DNA from: UBA5109 sp963975155
GTDB lineage: Bacteria; Pseudomonadota; Gammaproteobacteria; Pseudomonadales; Pseudohongiellaceae
Direction of reading: 5' to 3'
DNA length: 64,000 nucleotides
Assembly (NCBI GenBank): GCA_963975155.1
Contig: CAXBFG010000001.1
Coordinates: 62,001 to 126,000 of the forward strand
Made by a program: the position numbers and the translations under genes. The notes under the pieces were generated by a model, which saw only the letters and a list, made by a program, of their open reading frames with translations, was not told the origin of the DNA and did no database searches. Every line of letters starts with the position of its first letter. Within the stretch, counting starts at the first letter, position 1. Below, piece by piece: positions 16,973-25,111 of the stretch.

Positions 16973-18442
16973 TTACCTTGGATAGAAGGGCGGAATTTTT
17001 GCGTCAATATTTACCCAGATGGATTTTGCCACTGTGTATTCGCGCATAGCTTCGAAGCCCATTTCCCGACCATAACCGGAACGACCAACACCACCAAAAG
17101 GACTGGCTGGATTTACACGTTTATAACAATTGATCCAGACCATACCGGCATGAATTTCCCGGGCAAATTTATGAGCGCGGGAAAGATTGCTGGTCCATAA
17201 ACCACTGCCCAGACCATATTCAGTTCCGTTGGCCAATTCCATAGCTTCTTCATCAGTCTTAAAGGTAGTAACGGTGACAAAGGGGCCAAACACTTCTTCC
17301 TGAAAAACCCTGTCGCCAGCTTTACACTTGACGATAGTTGGCATGACAAAACAGCCTTTTCTCAGAGTTTCATCATCAGGCTGATGTCCGCCAGTTAAAA
17401 ATTCTCCACCTTGTTCTTTGGCTACCTGGCAATATTGCAGTACGCGGTCCAGATGCAACTGAGAGGTGAGGGGACCCATTTCCGTGCTCGGATCAGTGGG
17501 ATCTCCAACCTTGATGCTTTTTGCCAGAGCAGTGAATTTTTCAAGGAATTCATCAACAACATTCTCATGAATAATCAGTCGTGAACCGGCAATACAAGCC
17601 TGCCCCTGATTATGGAAAATAGCAAAGGCCGAACCACCAACAGCAGCAGGTATATTGGCGTCCTCAAAGATAATGTTGGCACCTTTGCCGCCCAGTTCCA
17701 GCTGAACTTTTTTGATAGTCTTTGCAGAAGCCTGGATGATTTTTTCGCCAACCGCAGTCGAACCGGTAAAACAAATTTTGCCGACATCTTCATGCTCTGC
17801 GAGATGCTGACCGGCGACACTGCCTCTGCCAACAACGACATTCACAACACCTGCAGGTATGCCTACTTCCATCATCAGGTCAGCTATACGCAGCGTAGAA
17901 AGTGGCGTTAATTCTGCTGGTTTAATGACCACTGTGTTACCTGCAGCCAGTGCCGGGGCCATTTTCCAACTGGTAAACATTAAAGGGAAGTTCCAGGGAA
18001 CAATTTGTCCGACTACGCCAATGGGTTGCCGTTCCATGTAATTCAGGAAGCCAGCTTCTACCGGAATAACAGAGCCTTCCAGTTTATCGGCCATACCACC
18101 AAAATATCGGAAACAATAAGCTGTGCGAACAACATCCAGATTTCGTGTATCCCGAATTGGATGGCCTGTATCCATAGTTTCGAGCTGGGCAAGTTCTTCA
18201 GCATTTTCTTCAATTTTGTCTGCCAGTTTCAGCAGTAAATGGCCACGTTCAGAGGCACTTAATGCTTTCCAGCCGACAAAAGCAGCTTTGGCTGCTGCTA
18301 CCGCTTTATCAACATCTGCTTCTCTGGCTTCTGCGACTTTGGCGATTAAAGAGTTATCGTAGGGATTTAATACATCAATAGTAGTACCGGCTTCACCATC
18401 TACCCATTCCCCGTTAATTAATAATTTGTCGATAATTTTCAT
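16973..18442 (-). CDS. Aldehyde dehydrogenase, probable 4-hydroxymuconic semialdehyde dehydrogenase
   Basis: 489 aa NAD(P)-dependent aldehyde dehydrogenase with all motifs: VVGQIVPWNFPL, the cofactor loop GFTGS-type sequence (ICFTGSTAVG), general base Glu in LELGGKGANI, nucleophile Cys in NQGQACIAGSR, and EEVFGPF. Substrate assignment rests on context: in hydroquinone pathways the ring-opening product is 4-hydroxymuconic semialdehyde, and an enzyme of this size (HapE/PnpE) lies beside the dioxygenase and maleylacetate reductase exactly as here. A terminator hairpin sits about 25 bp upstream, so its expression relative to the dioxygenase may be lowered. Confidence 0.88.
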   Translation of the reverse strand: MKIIDKLLINGEWVDGEAGTTIDVLNPYDNSLIAKVAEAREADVDKAVAAAKAAFVGWKALSASERGHLLLKLADKIEENAEELAQLETMDTGHPIRDTRNLDVVRTAYCFRYFGGMADKLEGSVIPVEAGFLNYMERQPIGVVGQIVPWNFPLMFTSWKMAPALAAGNTVVIKPAELTPLSTLRIADLMMEVGIPAGVVNVVVGRGSVAGQHLAEHEDVGKICFTGSTAVGEKIIQASAKTIKKVQLELGGKGANIIFEDANIPAAVGGSAFAIFHNQGQACIAGSRLIIHENVVDEFLEKFTALAKSIKVGDPTDPSTEMGPLTSQLHLDRVLQYCQVAKEQGGEFLTGGHQPDDETLRKGCFVMPTIVKCKAGDRVFQEEVFGPFVTVTTFKTDEEAMELANGTEYGLGSGLWTSNLSRAHKFAREIHAGMVWINCYKRVNPASPFGGVGRSGYGREMGFEAMREYTVAKSIWVNIDAKIPPFYPR

Positions 18443-18466
18443 AGCGTTCCAGGATTATAAATTAAG

Positions 18467-18500
18467 AAAAAAAGCTGCTGCCCGGTGATGGACAGCAGCT
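18467..18500 (-). terminator. Intrinsic terminator inside the hydroquinone operon
   Basis: On the minus strand AGCTGCTG and CAGCAGCT pair perfectly around a 12-base loop (stem can extend with one mismatch), followed by seven T. It lies 41 bases after the stop of the dioxygenase large subunit and 24 before the start of the aldehyde dehydrogenase. A TATAAT hexamer follows at 18459-18454. Confidence 0.8.
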
Positions 18501-18541
18501 ATTAATATGCAAAGAATATTTATTGTTACTTCAAAGAGTTT

Positions 18542-19516
18542 TTAAAACTCTACACCAACTCTGGGGACTGTGCCGTTTTTGATTTTGTCCAGAATCTCAG
18601 GTGAGCCGTTTTCCCAAACGATCAGCATGGAACGTTTAGGGGAAAAACCCTGGTGGCGTATATCTGCGGGCATACAGGCAACATCACCGGCACGCATTAC
18701 CAGAGAGGCTCTTGGCTTGCTGCTTTTGCCATCTTTGATATCCCAGATAATTTCATCACTGACCTGAACAAACCATTCAACACGGTCATTACCATGTTCA
18801 ACCGGCAGAATAAATTCTTCTGAAGTAGGGCATAGCAGGCTCTGTTTACAGACAGACACGATTGATGGATTCCAGGTAACGTCTGATCGGGACAAATGCG
18901 CCCACAGATTAAAGCCGTGAATCTGATCCTCAAAACCAGGCTCTGCTTCCACAACCGGTTGAGACTGGTCAACATCCTTGAAATGTCGGTTAACAGGATA
19001 ACCGTTCTGATCTGAACGGGCCTCAGTATCCCCTGGGATGCCGATCATGCGTTTGGCAACCTGGCGTTTGCGAGAGATGGCATCATCGTTGTTACCATTT
19101 TTAGGTCCCCAGGCGGTACCGGTTTCCTGTGGCGCGGCAAATGGATCAAAGCCTTCAATGGTCCAGTCGGACTGTATGGCCTGGAAGACTTCCATCAGTT
19201 TTTCAGAAGGAAAGTTTTCCAGAAAATCCTTGCCATTGTTAACGTATTCTTCATTGGTAGCACCTATGAATAAGTCAACATTGCCGTAGTGGTTGGTGGT
19301 TCCCAAAACTGAGTCAAAATTCACTGTTCCATAGAAGAAACCCCACGCGATATCACGCATCAATGCTTTCAAAAAGTCATCAATGGGCATCATGTATTCG
19401 CCGCCGGGATAATCGACATAAGCGAAATATTCATCTCGACGGAAGGTGAAGCTACCAATGGAGAAATCCTGATAGCCGGTTTGTGTGTTGTCAATTGCTG
19501 CAGTTAGGTTAGTCAT
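18542..19516 (-). CDS. Hydroquinone 1,2-dioxygenase large (catalytic) subunit
   Basis: 324 aa. Cleaves hydroquinone with O2 to 4-hydroxymuconic semialdehyde; two-subunit non-heme Fe(II) enzyme known as HapCD or PnpCD. The iron ligands I recall for PnpD (His256, Asn258, Glu262, His303) line up here as His241, Asn243 and Glu247 in EHGNDRVEWF and His288 in ADIRHQGF, with identical spacing (2, 4 and 41 residues). The C-terminal half is cupin-like (AGDVACMPADIRH). The small subunit gene is directly upstream, and the next pathway genes follow. Ribosome site AAGGAAGG precedes the start. Confidence 0.9.
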   Translation of the reverse strand: MTNLTAAIDNTQTGYQDFSIGSFTFRRDEYFAYVDYPGGEYMMPIDDFLKALMRDIAWGFFYGTVNFDSVLGTTNHYGNVDLFIGATNEEYVNNGKDFLENFPSEKLMEVFQAIQSDWTIEGFDPFAAPQETGTAWGPKNGNNDDAISRKRQVAKRMIGIPGDTEARSDQNGYPVNRHFKDVDQSQPVVEAEPGFEDQIHGFNLWAHLSRSDVTWNPSIVSVCKQSLLCPTSEEFILPVEHGNDRVEWFVQVSDEIIWDIKDGKSSKPRASLVMRAGDVACMPADIRHQGFSPKRSMLIVWENGSPEILDKIKNGTVPRVGVEF

Positions 19517-19602
19517 TTTGTTAATCCTTCCTTATGCTTACTGTATATTTTACGTGCTGAATATGCGGTTAATGTATTCTTTTGGCTATTAAAGTCAATA
19601 GC

Positions 19603-20103
19603 TTAAGTCAGACAAATTTCATTCCATTTCTGTACGGATTCATCGCCCAGAATGGTCTGGAAAACGATGGTAGCCGGTTTGGCGGCCTTGAAGCTGTAAG
19701 CTGTTTTTTCTGGTAGCAAAGCCTGATGGCCGCGGTTTAAAGTGATTTTACCCATGTATTGCCCGGCAGGTTTGCCTTCCAGTCGGAATGAGCCGTCTTT
19801 TTCATCATCAATGAAGCTGTCGTCATCCAGTTTGATGTAATGCACTTCGACATCATAATCAAAAGCGATGACAAACTCATCATGGGCGCAGGCATACCAT
19901 GGAGATTCGCCTTCTGCGCGACAGGATTCCAGAGTGTAGACCAGGTTCAAGGCAACAACTACGCGTTCCCAGGGCTGTGACGTAGCAGCAACTTCATAAA
20001 CATTCGAGAAAACATAATCTTTAATGTTGCCCGCGATCAATTGCACTCCACCTTTATTGTAGTTATCAATGGAGGCATAAGTTGTTTTATATTCTACAGA
20101 CAT
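19603..20103 (-). CDS. Hydroquinone 1,2-dioxygenase small subunit
   Basis: 166 aa, beta-rich, no signal peptide. Size (about 19 kDa) and position immediately upstream of the large subunit match HapC/PnpC, the non-catalytic partner that shapes the active site of the two-subunit dioxygenase. Recognisable features are few: YDVEVHYIKLDDDSF, the short GSFRLEGKPAG, and MGKITLNRGHQALLPEKTAY, which looks like cupin strands. It is the first gene of the minus-strand operon; the IclR regulator is divergent, with 197 bp between the starts that hold an operator-like site. Confidence 0.87.
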   Translation of the reverse strand: MSVEYKTTYASIDNYNKGGVQLIAGNIKDYVFSNVYEVAATSQPWERVVVALNLVYTLESCRAEGESPWYACAHDEFVIAFDYDVEVHYIKLDDDSFIDDEKDGSFRLEGKPAGQYMGKITLNRGHQALLPEKTAYSFKAAKPATIVFQTILGDESVQKWNEICLT

Positions 20104-20244
20104 TCTAATCTCCTGTTTGTAAATCCGGTTTTAATTTTTAGTAATTGCGTTTGTCTGGGCAATCTAATTCAGCAAAGCTTGTATTGCATTGATGGGGATC
20201 AATACACGCTTTCCCCACTGTTTTATTCTGAACCACTTGACAAA

Positions 20245-20279
20245 GTTCATATAGCGAACTAATGTAATTCTCTGCGAAC
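20245..20279. promoter_or_regulatory. Probable IclR operator 1 (palindrome plus third half-site)
   Basis: GTTCATATAGCGAAC at 20245-20259 is a GTTC-N7-GAAC palindrome; a third GAAC ends at 20279, exactly 20 bp (two helix turns) after the palindrome's GAAC. The palindrome resembles the 15-bp GTTCG...CGCAC site I remember for PcaR of Pseudomonas. It lies 22 bp before the IclR gene and about 140 bp upstream of the dioxygenase small subunit, so it could give both autorepression and activation. The same architecture recurs at 23566-23600. Confidence 0.7.
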
Positions 20280-20300
20280 TTGAATGAAAGATGATGCTCA

Positions 20301-21107
20301 ATGAACCAAAATATGTCAAGTATTATCAAGGCTGACAGCAAGGACTATGTTACCTCATTGGCACGCGGATTGGCAGTGATTCGCTGCTTCGATAAGGACC
20401 ATCGCAAACTGACGCTGACTGAAGTAGCGGGGCGTGCAGAACTGGCGCGCGCTACCGCAAGGCGCTTTTTGCATACCTTGAATTCGCTGGGATATGTCGA
20501 AAGTGATGGCAAGCTCTTTTGGCTGTCGCCGAGAGTGCTAAACTTGGGCTTTGCTTACCTGAGTTCACAACCCCTGGTTGATCTGATTCAGCCGTATATC
20601 AGAGAAGTTAGCGATAATACCGGGGAGTCTTGTTCTGTATCAGTGCTGGATCTTCCGGATATTGTTTATATCGCTCGAAGTCTGACGCAACAAATCATGT
20701 CAGTTAGTCTCAATATTGGTACCCGTCTGCCAGCCCTGAACACCTCTATGGGGCGGATTTTGCTGGCGGCTCTGGATGATGATAAGATTTCCGAATTCAT
20801 CTGCAAAGAAACTATAAAAAAATATACAAATCAAACAATTACGGAAACTTCTTCAATTTTTAATGAGATAGTTTCAAGCAGAAAACTTGGCTATTCCCTG
20901 GTCTGTGAAGAGCTGGAAATTGGCCTGACTTCCGTTTCTGTGCCGATAGTAAACAAGCAGGGAAAAGCAGTGGCTGCTATAAATATCAGCTCGCAACCCC
21001 ATAAAATGAACAAAAAGCGTCTTAAAGAGGAATTACTGCCAAATCTTCAGGCAGCAGCCAGAAAAATCTCCGAGGTGCTGCCTTCTGATGAGAGTTTGCT
21101 GGTTTAG
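20301..21107 (+). CDS. IclR-family regulator of the hydroquinone locus (PcaR/PobR-like)
   Basis: 268 aa. N-terminal winged helix-turn-helix (about 15-80: SLARGLAVIRCFD, LTLTEVAGRAELARATARRFLHTL, LGYVESDGKLFWLSPRVLNLGFAYL) and a C-terminal effector domain (about 95-260) with CSVSVLDLPDIVYIARS, SMGRILLAAL and ISSQPHKM. The SLARGLAVIRCF start and overall size are those of the PcaR, PcaU and PobR branch, which responds to aromatic acids or beta-ketoadipate. Divergent from the hydroquinone operon and convergent with the CoA-transferase (4 bp apart), it is placed to control both. The inducer cannot be told from sequence. Confidence 0.93.
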   Translation: MNQNMSSIIKADSKDYVTSLARGLAVIRCFDKDHRKLTLTEVAGRAELARATARRFLHTLNSLGYVESDGKLFWLSPRVLNLGFAYLSSQPLVDLIQPYIREVSDNTGESCSVSVLDLPDIVYIARSLTQQIMSVSLNIGTRLPALNTSMGRILLAALDDDKISEFICKETIKKYTNQTITETSSIFNEIVSSRKLGYSLVCEELEIGLTSVSVPIVNKQGKAVAAINISSQPHKMNKKRLKEELLPNLQAAARKISEVLPSDESLLV

Positions 21108-21110
21108 CGG

Positions 21111-22460
21111 TCAGGCTTCCAGTGCGACGCGATACTTGGCGGAAGTCTTTTCTGCAATTTCTTCCAGGCTTGAACCGGGCATAATTTTAACCAGCACCAG
21201 TTCTCCATCAATATAGCGGAACATCGCTAATTCAGTGATCACGACATCAACGACACCTAAAGCTGTAAGTGGCAAATTGCAGCTTGGAACGATTTTTGGA
21301 GAGCCATCACGGCTGGTATGCGTCATGGTCACGATCAGGCGTTTGGAGCCAGAAGATAGATCCATGGCGCCGCCTACGCCAAGCAAGGGCTTGCCTGGTA
21401 CCGCCCAGTTAGCCAGATTTGCAGCTTCATCGACTTCCAGGCCGCCAATAACGGAAACATCCACATGGCCGCCTCTTATCATCCCGAATGAAACACAGGA
21501 ATCAAAATAACTGGCTCCCGGCAATTCACTCACGGGTATCTTGCCGGCATTAACCGGATAGTCCATGGCGCCACCAGAGTCAGGTCGTGGTCCGACTCCC
21601 AGCATACCGTTCTCGGTATGCATGAATATACCGTGTTCCGGTGTGATCAGATCAGCAACCAGAGTAGGAATACCGATACCAAGATTGACCACATCGCCTG
21701 GTTTGAGTTCTGCCAGCGCAGCCTGCGCGATGTTCATACGCGACTCATCAACTTCATCGGTTTTTGGGGGAACTGAAGCAGAAGAACCCAGGTCTTCCAG
21801 AGTTAATTTTGCTTCGACCAGAAAATCGACAAAACAGCCCTGAGTATGGATAAAGTTAGGGTCAAGCTCACCAACCGGAACAATTTCTTCAACTTCGGCA
21901 ATAACGATTGTTGCTGCAGTTGCTGCCGCCTGATTAAAGTTGTTTTCAGTCATTCGGTATTGCAGGTTTCCTGCCGTATCCGCTTTCCAGGCTCTGATCA
22001 ATGCAACTTCGCCATAGAGAGGAGGGATGAGCACCATTTCCTTACCATTAATCACTCTGGATTCACGCCCTTCAGCAAGTACGGTGCCAGCTGAAGTAGG
22101 CGTAAAGAAGCCGCCAAGACCGGCACCACCTGCCCGCATTGCTTCACAAAGTGTACCCTGAGGCAGCAGTTCAACTTCCATCGCGCCAGACTGTGCAGCC
22201 TTTACGGCTTCAGGGTTGCTGGTGAAAAATGAACCTATAGCCTTTTTAATTTGCCCATTACGAAGTAAACGGCCGCCCCCCAAACCAGGTTCACCAACGT
22301 TATTCCCAACATAGGTCAGGTTTTTTACGCCGGTATCAGCAATCGCATGTAACAAATGCACAGGATTACCTGTCATGCCAAAGCCGCCAACTATTAATGT
22401 ATCTCCGTCAGATACCTTCCGGGCGGCTTCTTGTAGTGTGATTTGGGGTACTACCTTCAT
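21111..22460 (-). CDS. 3-oxoadipate CoA-transferase, fused alpha and beta subunits
   Basis: 449 aa. Transfers CoA from succinyl-CoA to 3-oxoadipate. The N-terminal half (about 1-225) is the alpha subunit (VSDGDTLIVGGFGMTGNP, GGRLLRNGQIKKAIGSF, GGFFTPTSAGT) and the C-terminal half (about 240-449) the beta subunit, with the catalytic Glu283 in HTENGMLGVGP and GIGIPTLVADL. Bacteria usually encode these as separate genes (pcaI and pcaJ); here they are joined by a short linker with no frameshift. Other class I CoA-transferases share this layout, but the neighbours (hydroxyquinol dioxygenase 45 bp upstream, thiolase in the locus) support 3-oxoadipate. Confidence 0.88.
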   Translation of the reverse strand: MKVVPQITLQEAARKVSDGDTLIVGGFGMTGNPVHLLHAIADTGVKNLTYVGNNVGEPGLGGGRLLRNGQIKKAIGSFFTSNPEAVKAAQSGAMEVELLPQGTLCEAMRAGGAGLGGFFTPTSAGTVLAEGRESRVINGKEMVLIPPLYGEVALIRAWKADTAGNLQYRMTENNFNQAAATAATIVIAEVEEIVPVGELDPNFIHTQGCFVDFLVEAKLTLEDLGSSASVPPKTDEVDESRMNIAQAALAELKPGDVVNLGIGIPTLVADLITPEHGIFMHTENGMLGVGPRPDSGGAMDYPVNAGKIPVSELPGASYFDSCVSFGMIRGGHVDVSVIGGLEVDEAANLANWAVPGKPLLGVGGAMDLSSGSKRLIVTMTHTSRDGSPKIVPSCNLPLTALGVVDVVITELAMFRYIDGELVLVKIMPGSSLEEIAEKTSAKYRVALEA

Positions 22461-22505
22461 AATTCCTCGCTATTAACAGTTAAGACAGCAATCTGTGGTG
22501 TATGT

Positions 22506-23390
22506 TTATTTGCTGGGCATCAGCGTAAAGTCAAAGTCCACTTTCTGAAAAGGCGTCTTAATATTGAGTTTTTTTGCCAGTGCCTCATCATTGGTTACTT
22601 TGTATTCGCCAACAAGTGAAGACTTGGTCGCAAATACCGCATCTGAATCAAGGTATTCATCTTCGTTGGTAAAAATGTGTGTCACCAGGCGATCATAGCC
22701 TGGCGCTGTAATGATGAAGTGCAGGTGTCCAGGGCGCATCGGGTGTCGCCCACATGCTCGTAGCATGTCACCGACTGGGCCGTCTGTAGGAATGGGATAA
22801 GCGGCTGGCTTTTCAGTAACAAAAATATACTTACCGTCGGCTCCAGTAGTAAAACGACCACAGAGGTTAAAGTCAGGCATATTTTCATCCTGCATATGAT
22901 AAAAACCTTCGCTGGAAGATTGCCATACATCCAAAACTGCGCCTTCTACAGGATTGCCCTGTTGATCTCTCACGGTGCCATTAGCAACTGCAGTTTCACC
23001 TTTTTCAGTGGATTTTTGTACGATGCTATCGCCCATTTTCTTTTCGGGAGAGCCTGGTACATAAAAGGGACCCAGTACGGTGTTTTCTGTTCCAACACCA
23101 CTGCGATCATGATTGACAGAGTCAACCAGTGAAGAGACGCCGAGCGTATCAGATAAGAGAATGAACTCCTGGCGCTTATCATCACATTTTTGGCCTACGG
23201 CGGTTAAAAACATGATGGCCTTAAACCATTCGTCTTCAGTAAGTTTTACGTCTTTAACAAAACTGTGCAAGTGGGTAATCAGGCTTAGCATGATCTCACG
23301 CAGTCGAGGATCTTCAGTTTTTGCTCCGTACTCTTCAAGTACGGCTTGAGGCATGTTATCGATGGAAAAGTCTTTTACATTAGCAGTCAT
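22506..23390 (-). CDS. Hydroxyquinol 1,2-dioxygenase (intradiol)
   Basis: 294 aa; cleaves hydroxyquinol (1,2,4-trihydroxybenzene) to maleylacetate with a non-heme Fe(III). The N-terminal helical linker domain of this family (about 1-105, helps dimerise) is followed by the catalytic beta-sandwich. Iron ligands are visible at the family spacing: Tyr164 (SEGFYHM), Tyr198 (AAYPIP), His222 and His224 (RPGHLHF). NTVLGPFYVPGSP is typical of hydroxyquinol enzymes rather than catechol ones; chlorocatechol or catechol activity cannot be excluded. First gene of a two-gene minus-strand unit with the CoA-transferase; a probable IclR operator lies about 176 bp upstream. Confidence 0.92.
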   Translation of the reverse strand: MTANVKDFSIDNMPQAVLEEYGAKTEDPRLREIMLSLITHLHSFVKDVKLTEDEWFKAIMFLTAVGQKCDDKRQEFILLSDTLGVSSLVDSVNHDRSGVGTENTVLGPFYVPGSPEKKMGDSIVQKSTEKGETAVANGTVRDQQGNPVEGAVLDVWQSSSEGFYHMQDENMPDFNLCGRFTTGADGKYIFVTEKPAAYPIPTDGPVGDMLRACGRHPMRPGHLHFIITAPGYDRLVTHIFTNEDEYLDSDAVFATKSSLVGEYKVTNDEALAKKLNIKTPFQKVDFDFTLMPSK

Positions 23391-23765
23391 GGTTTATGTC
23401 CTCTATTGATAATTTTGTGCTCTTTTATTGTTATTTTACTGAATATTATTACGTTTCTGCTAAGCAATAACAGAGCCAGCATTCAATCAGGATCACTTGC
23501 TTTGTGCAAGTTTCAGGCTTGTTTTGCATCAACAAAATTTTCAATGAATCTATCTGGGTTTATATGTTCGCATATTGAACAAATAATTCTCTATACGAAC
23601 AGATGGGATTCTCAAGTAAATCACAGATACTGTCAAGCCGGGTGTTTAAAAGTAAGCACAAGCACAAAAAAGAATTGATGTGCATAAAATTTAAGGTGGC
23701 TCGGGATGAGAAGCAGCACTGACTTAAATATGAAATTGACAAGTACTAACAAAAGAACTTTAAAG
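23391..23765. other. Promoter region of the hydroxyquinol unit
   Basis: 375 bp between the dioxygenase start and tRNA-Arg. It contains the operator-like site at 23566-23600. Short open frames here are not convincing genes: one overlaps the dioxygenase start and the other the operator. Nothing else stands out. Confidence 0.6.
23566..23600. promoter_or_regulatory. Probable IclR operator 2 (palindrome plus third half-site)
   Basis: GTTCGCATATTGAAC at 23566-23580 is again GTTC-N7-GAAC, and a further GAAC ends at 23600, 20 bp on. Both sites also carry TAATTCTCT between palindrome and third half-site, and both have the same orientation relative to the minus-strand genes they precede. Distance to the hydroxyquinol dioxygenase start is about 176 bp, far enough for an activator site upstream of a promoter. 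Confidence 0.7.
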
Positions 23766-23842
23766 TGGCGCTCCGGAGAGGATTCGAACCTCTGACCTGC
23801 CCCTTAGGAGGGGGCCGCGCTATCCATCTGTGCCACCGGAGC
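23766..23842 (-). tRNA. tRNA-Arg (anticodon CCT)
   Basis: 77-nt cloverleaf on the minus strand beginning GCTCCGG, with D-arm GGCACAGATGGATAGC, anticodon stem GCCCC/GGGGC with loop CTCCTAA (anticodon CCT, reads AGG), T-arm CAGAGGTTCGAATCCTCT, and an encoded CCA end. Confidence 0.96.
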
Positions 23843-24154
23843 ATAACTTGGTTTCAGGCGCGGGGGATTCTAACATAGGCTTCGAGTTGACACCCCTCTA
23901 CCGTTGTAAAAAGCACGACAAATTATTCCGTGTTGAATCGCAAAAATTATAAGGCAGCTGTGATCACATTGATCAGAGCTGGACTGTCGCGCTGATTTTA
24001 TTTTTGCGGTGTACTGCCGTAAATATGCTTTTCATACTCGGCTCAAGTCTGTTATTTTACCGCCTGCTTTATTTAGTATCTGAATTCTGATGTAGTAGCG
24101 AATGCGAATTTTTAATTCTTAGATGACGCCAATAAAAAAAATGAGGAATGCATA
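23843..24154. other. Gap between tRNA-Arg and the second lectin-like gene
   Basis: 312 bp. The tRNA promoter should lie at the left end: on the minus strand TAGAAT at 23872-23867 is followed by a G+C-rich stretch (CCCCCGCGCC) like the discriminator of stringently controlled stable-RNA promoters. The rest is AT-rich and shows no gene. Confidence 0.45.
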
Positions 24155-24805
24155 ATGAAAATAATACCCGCTTTAATTACAAGCAGTCTGGTCTCTCTAT
24201 CGGGACTTGCACTTGCTCAGGATGCCCAGTTTAATGATATGAGCTTTTTTGTAACCAGTGTGGGCCTTGGTAATGGCGGCGACCTGGGTGGCTTATCAGG
24301 TGCCAACGCACACTGTCAGGCTCTTGCTGAAGCAGCCGGAGCGGGTGAACGACATTGGCATGCTTATCTAAGTGGTGAATCCGTTGCTGGTGAAGCTCGT
24401 GTGAATGCCCGTGACCGTATCGGTTCTGGCCCCTGGTATAATGCCAACGGTGTGTTAATTGCCAATAATCCTTCTGATCTTCATCTTTATAACCGCACCA
24501 TAGACAAAAACACAGCTGTTGATGAAAACGGCAACCAGATTAATGGTGTTGGAGATAGCCCCAATCGCCATGACATACTCACGGGTGCACAAGAAGATGG
24601 CACAGCCTTCTTTCCTGATGAAGCAGATCACACCTGCAACAACTGGACTAGTAGCAGCGACGGCAGTGCCATGCTAGGGCATAGCGATCGTCATGGTGGT
24701 GGCAATGTATCCTGGAACGCTGCTCACCCAAGCGCCGGTTGCAGTCAGCCAGCTTTAGTACAAACGGGCGGAGCAGGCTTGTTTTATTGCTTTGCTACGG
24801 ACTAA
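24155..24805 (+). CDS. Exported endostatin/C-type-lectin-like protein, copy 2
   Basis: 216 aa; signal peptide ends at LALAQ. Same build as the protein at 4180-4803: MSFFVTSVGLGNGGDLGGL, GANAHCQALAEAAGAGERHWHAYLS, VNARDRIGSGPWYNANG, NRHDILTGAQEDGTAF, CNNWTSSSDG, SWNAAHPSAGC and GGAGLFYCFATD at the end. The two copies share most blocks but differ in small insertions (for example HGGGN before SWNAAH), so this is an old duplication, not a recent one. A bacterial member of the endostatin-like lectin fold; ligand unknown. It lies alone between tRNA-Arg and the second A-B-C cassette and ends in its own terminator. Confidence 0.78.
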   Translation: MKIIPALITSSLVSLSGLALAQDAQFNDMSFFVTSVGLGNGGDLGGLSGANAHCQALAEAAGAGERHWHAYLSGESVAGEARVNARDRIGSGPWYNANGVLIANNPSDLHLYNRTIDKNTAVDENGNQINGVGDSPNRHDILTGAQEDGTAFFPDEADHTCNNWTSSSDGSAMLGHSDRHGGGNVSWNAAHPSAGCSQPALVQTGGAGLFYCFATD

Positions 24806-25111
24806 GTATTAGTAGTCCAGGTTTTAAATGAAGTGAAAAAAAAAGGGCGTCAAGAGGCGCTCTTTTTTTGTGCCAGGAAAATGCAAAAAGTGATATTGCT
24901 GTGTTGACATGAAATTACCTTATCAGGCCCGGTTGGTATTTAAAAATTGCAAAAAAAAAGGAAGTGTAAAGTCGGTGTTGTAAAAGCCAGCCTATTTATC
25001 CTAAATGGCTAGGAAGCTAAATTCTTTTGTTTTATGCTGAAAGCGAAGGTAGCAGTCACAGTTAGAAACCGTACTGTTTAATAATAATTATAATAATAGG
25101 GGTATAAACCC
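24806..25111. other. Gap ahead of exported-protein cassette 2
   Basis: 306 bp. The left end holds the terminator of the lectin-like gene; the right end should hold the promoter of cassette 2, but I see no clear -35/-10 pair. No gene. Confidence 0.5.
24844..24869 (+). terminator. Intrinsic terminator of lectin-like copy 2
   Basis: Stem AGGGCG/CGCTCT (one G-T pair) with a run of A before and seven T after, 39 bases past the stop codon. Confidence 0.8.

Noticed and set aside
23346..23678. 110-codon frame on the plus strand upstream of the hydroxyquinol dioxygenase
   Set aside because: Overlaps the dioxygenase start and covers the operator-like site; composition is not gene-like.
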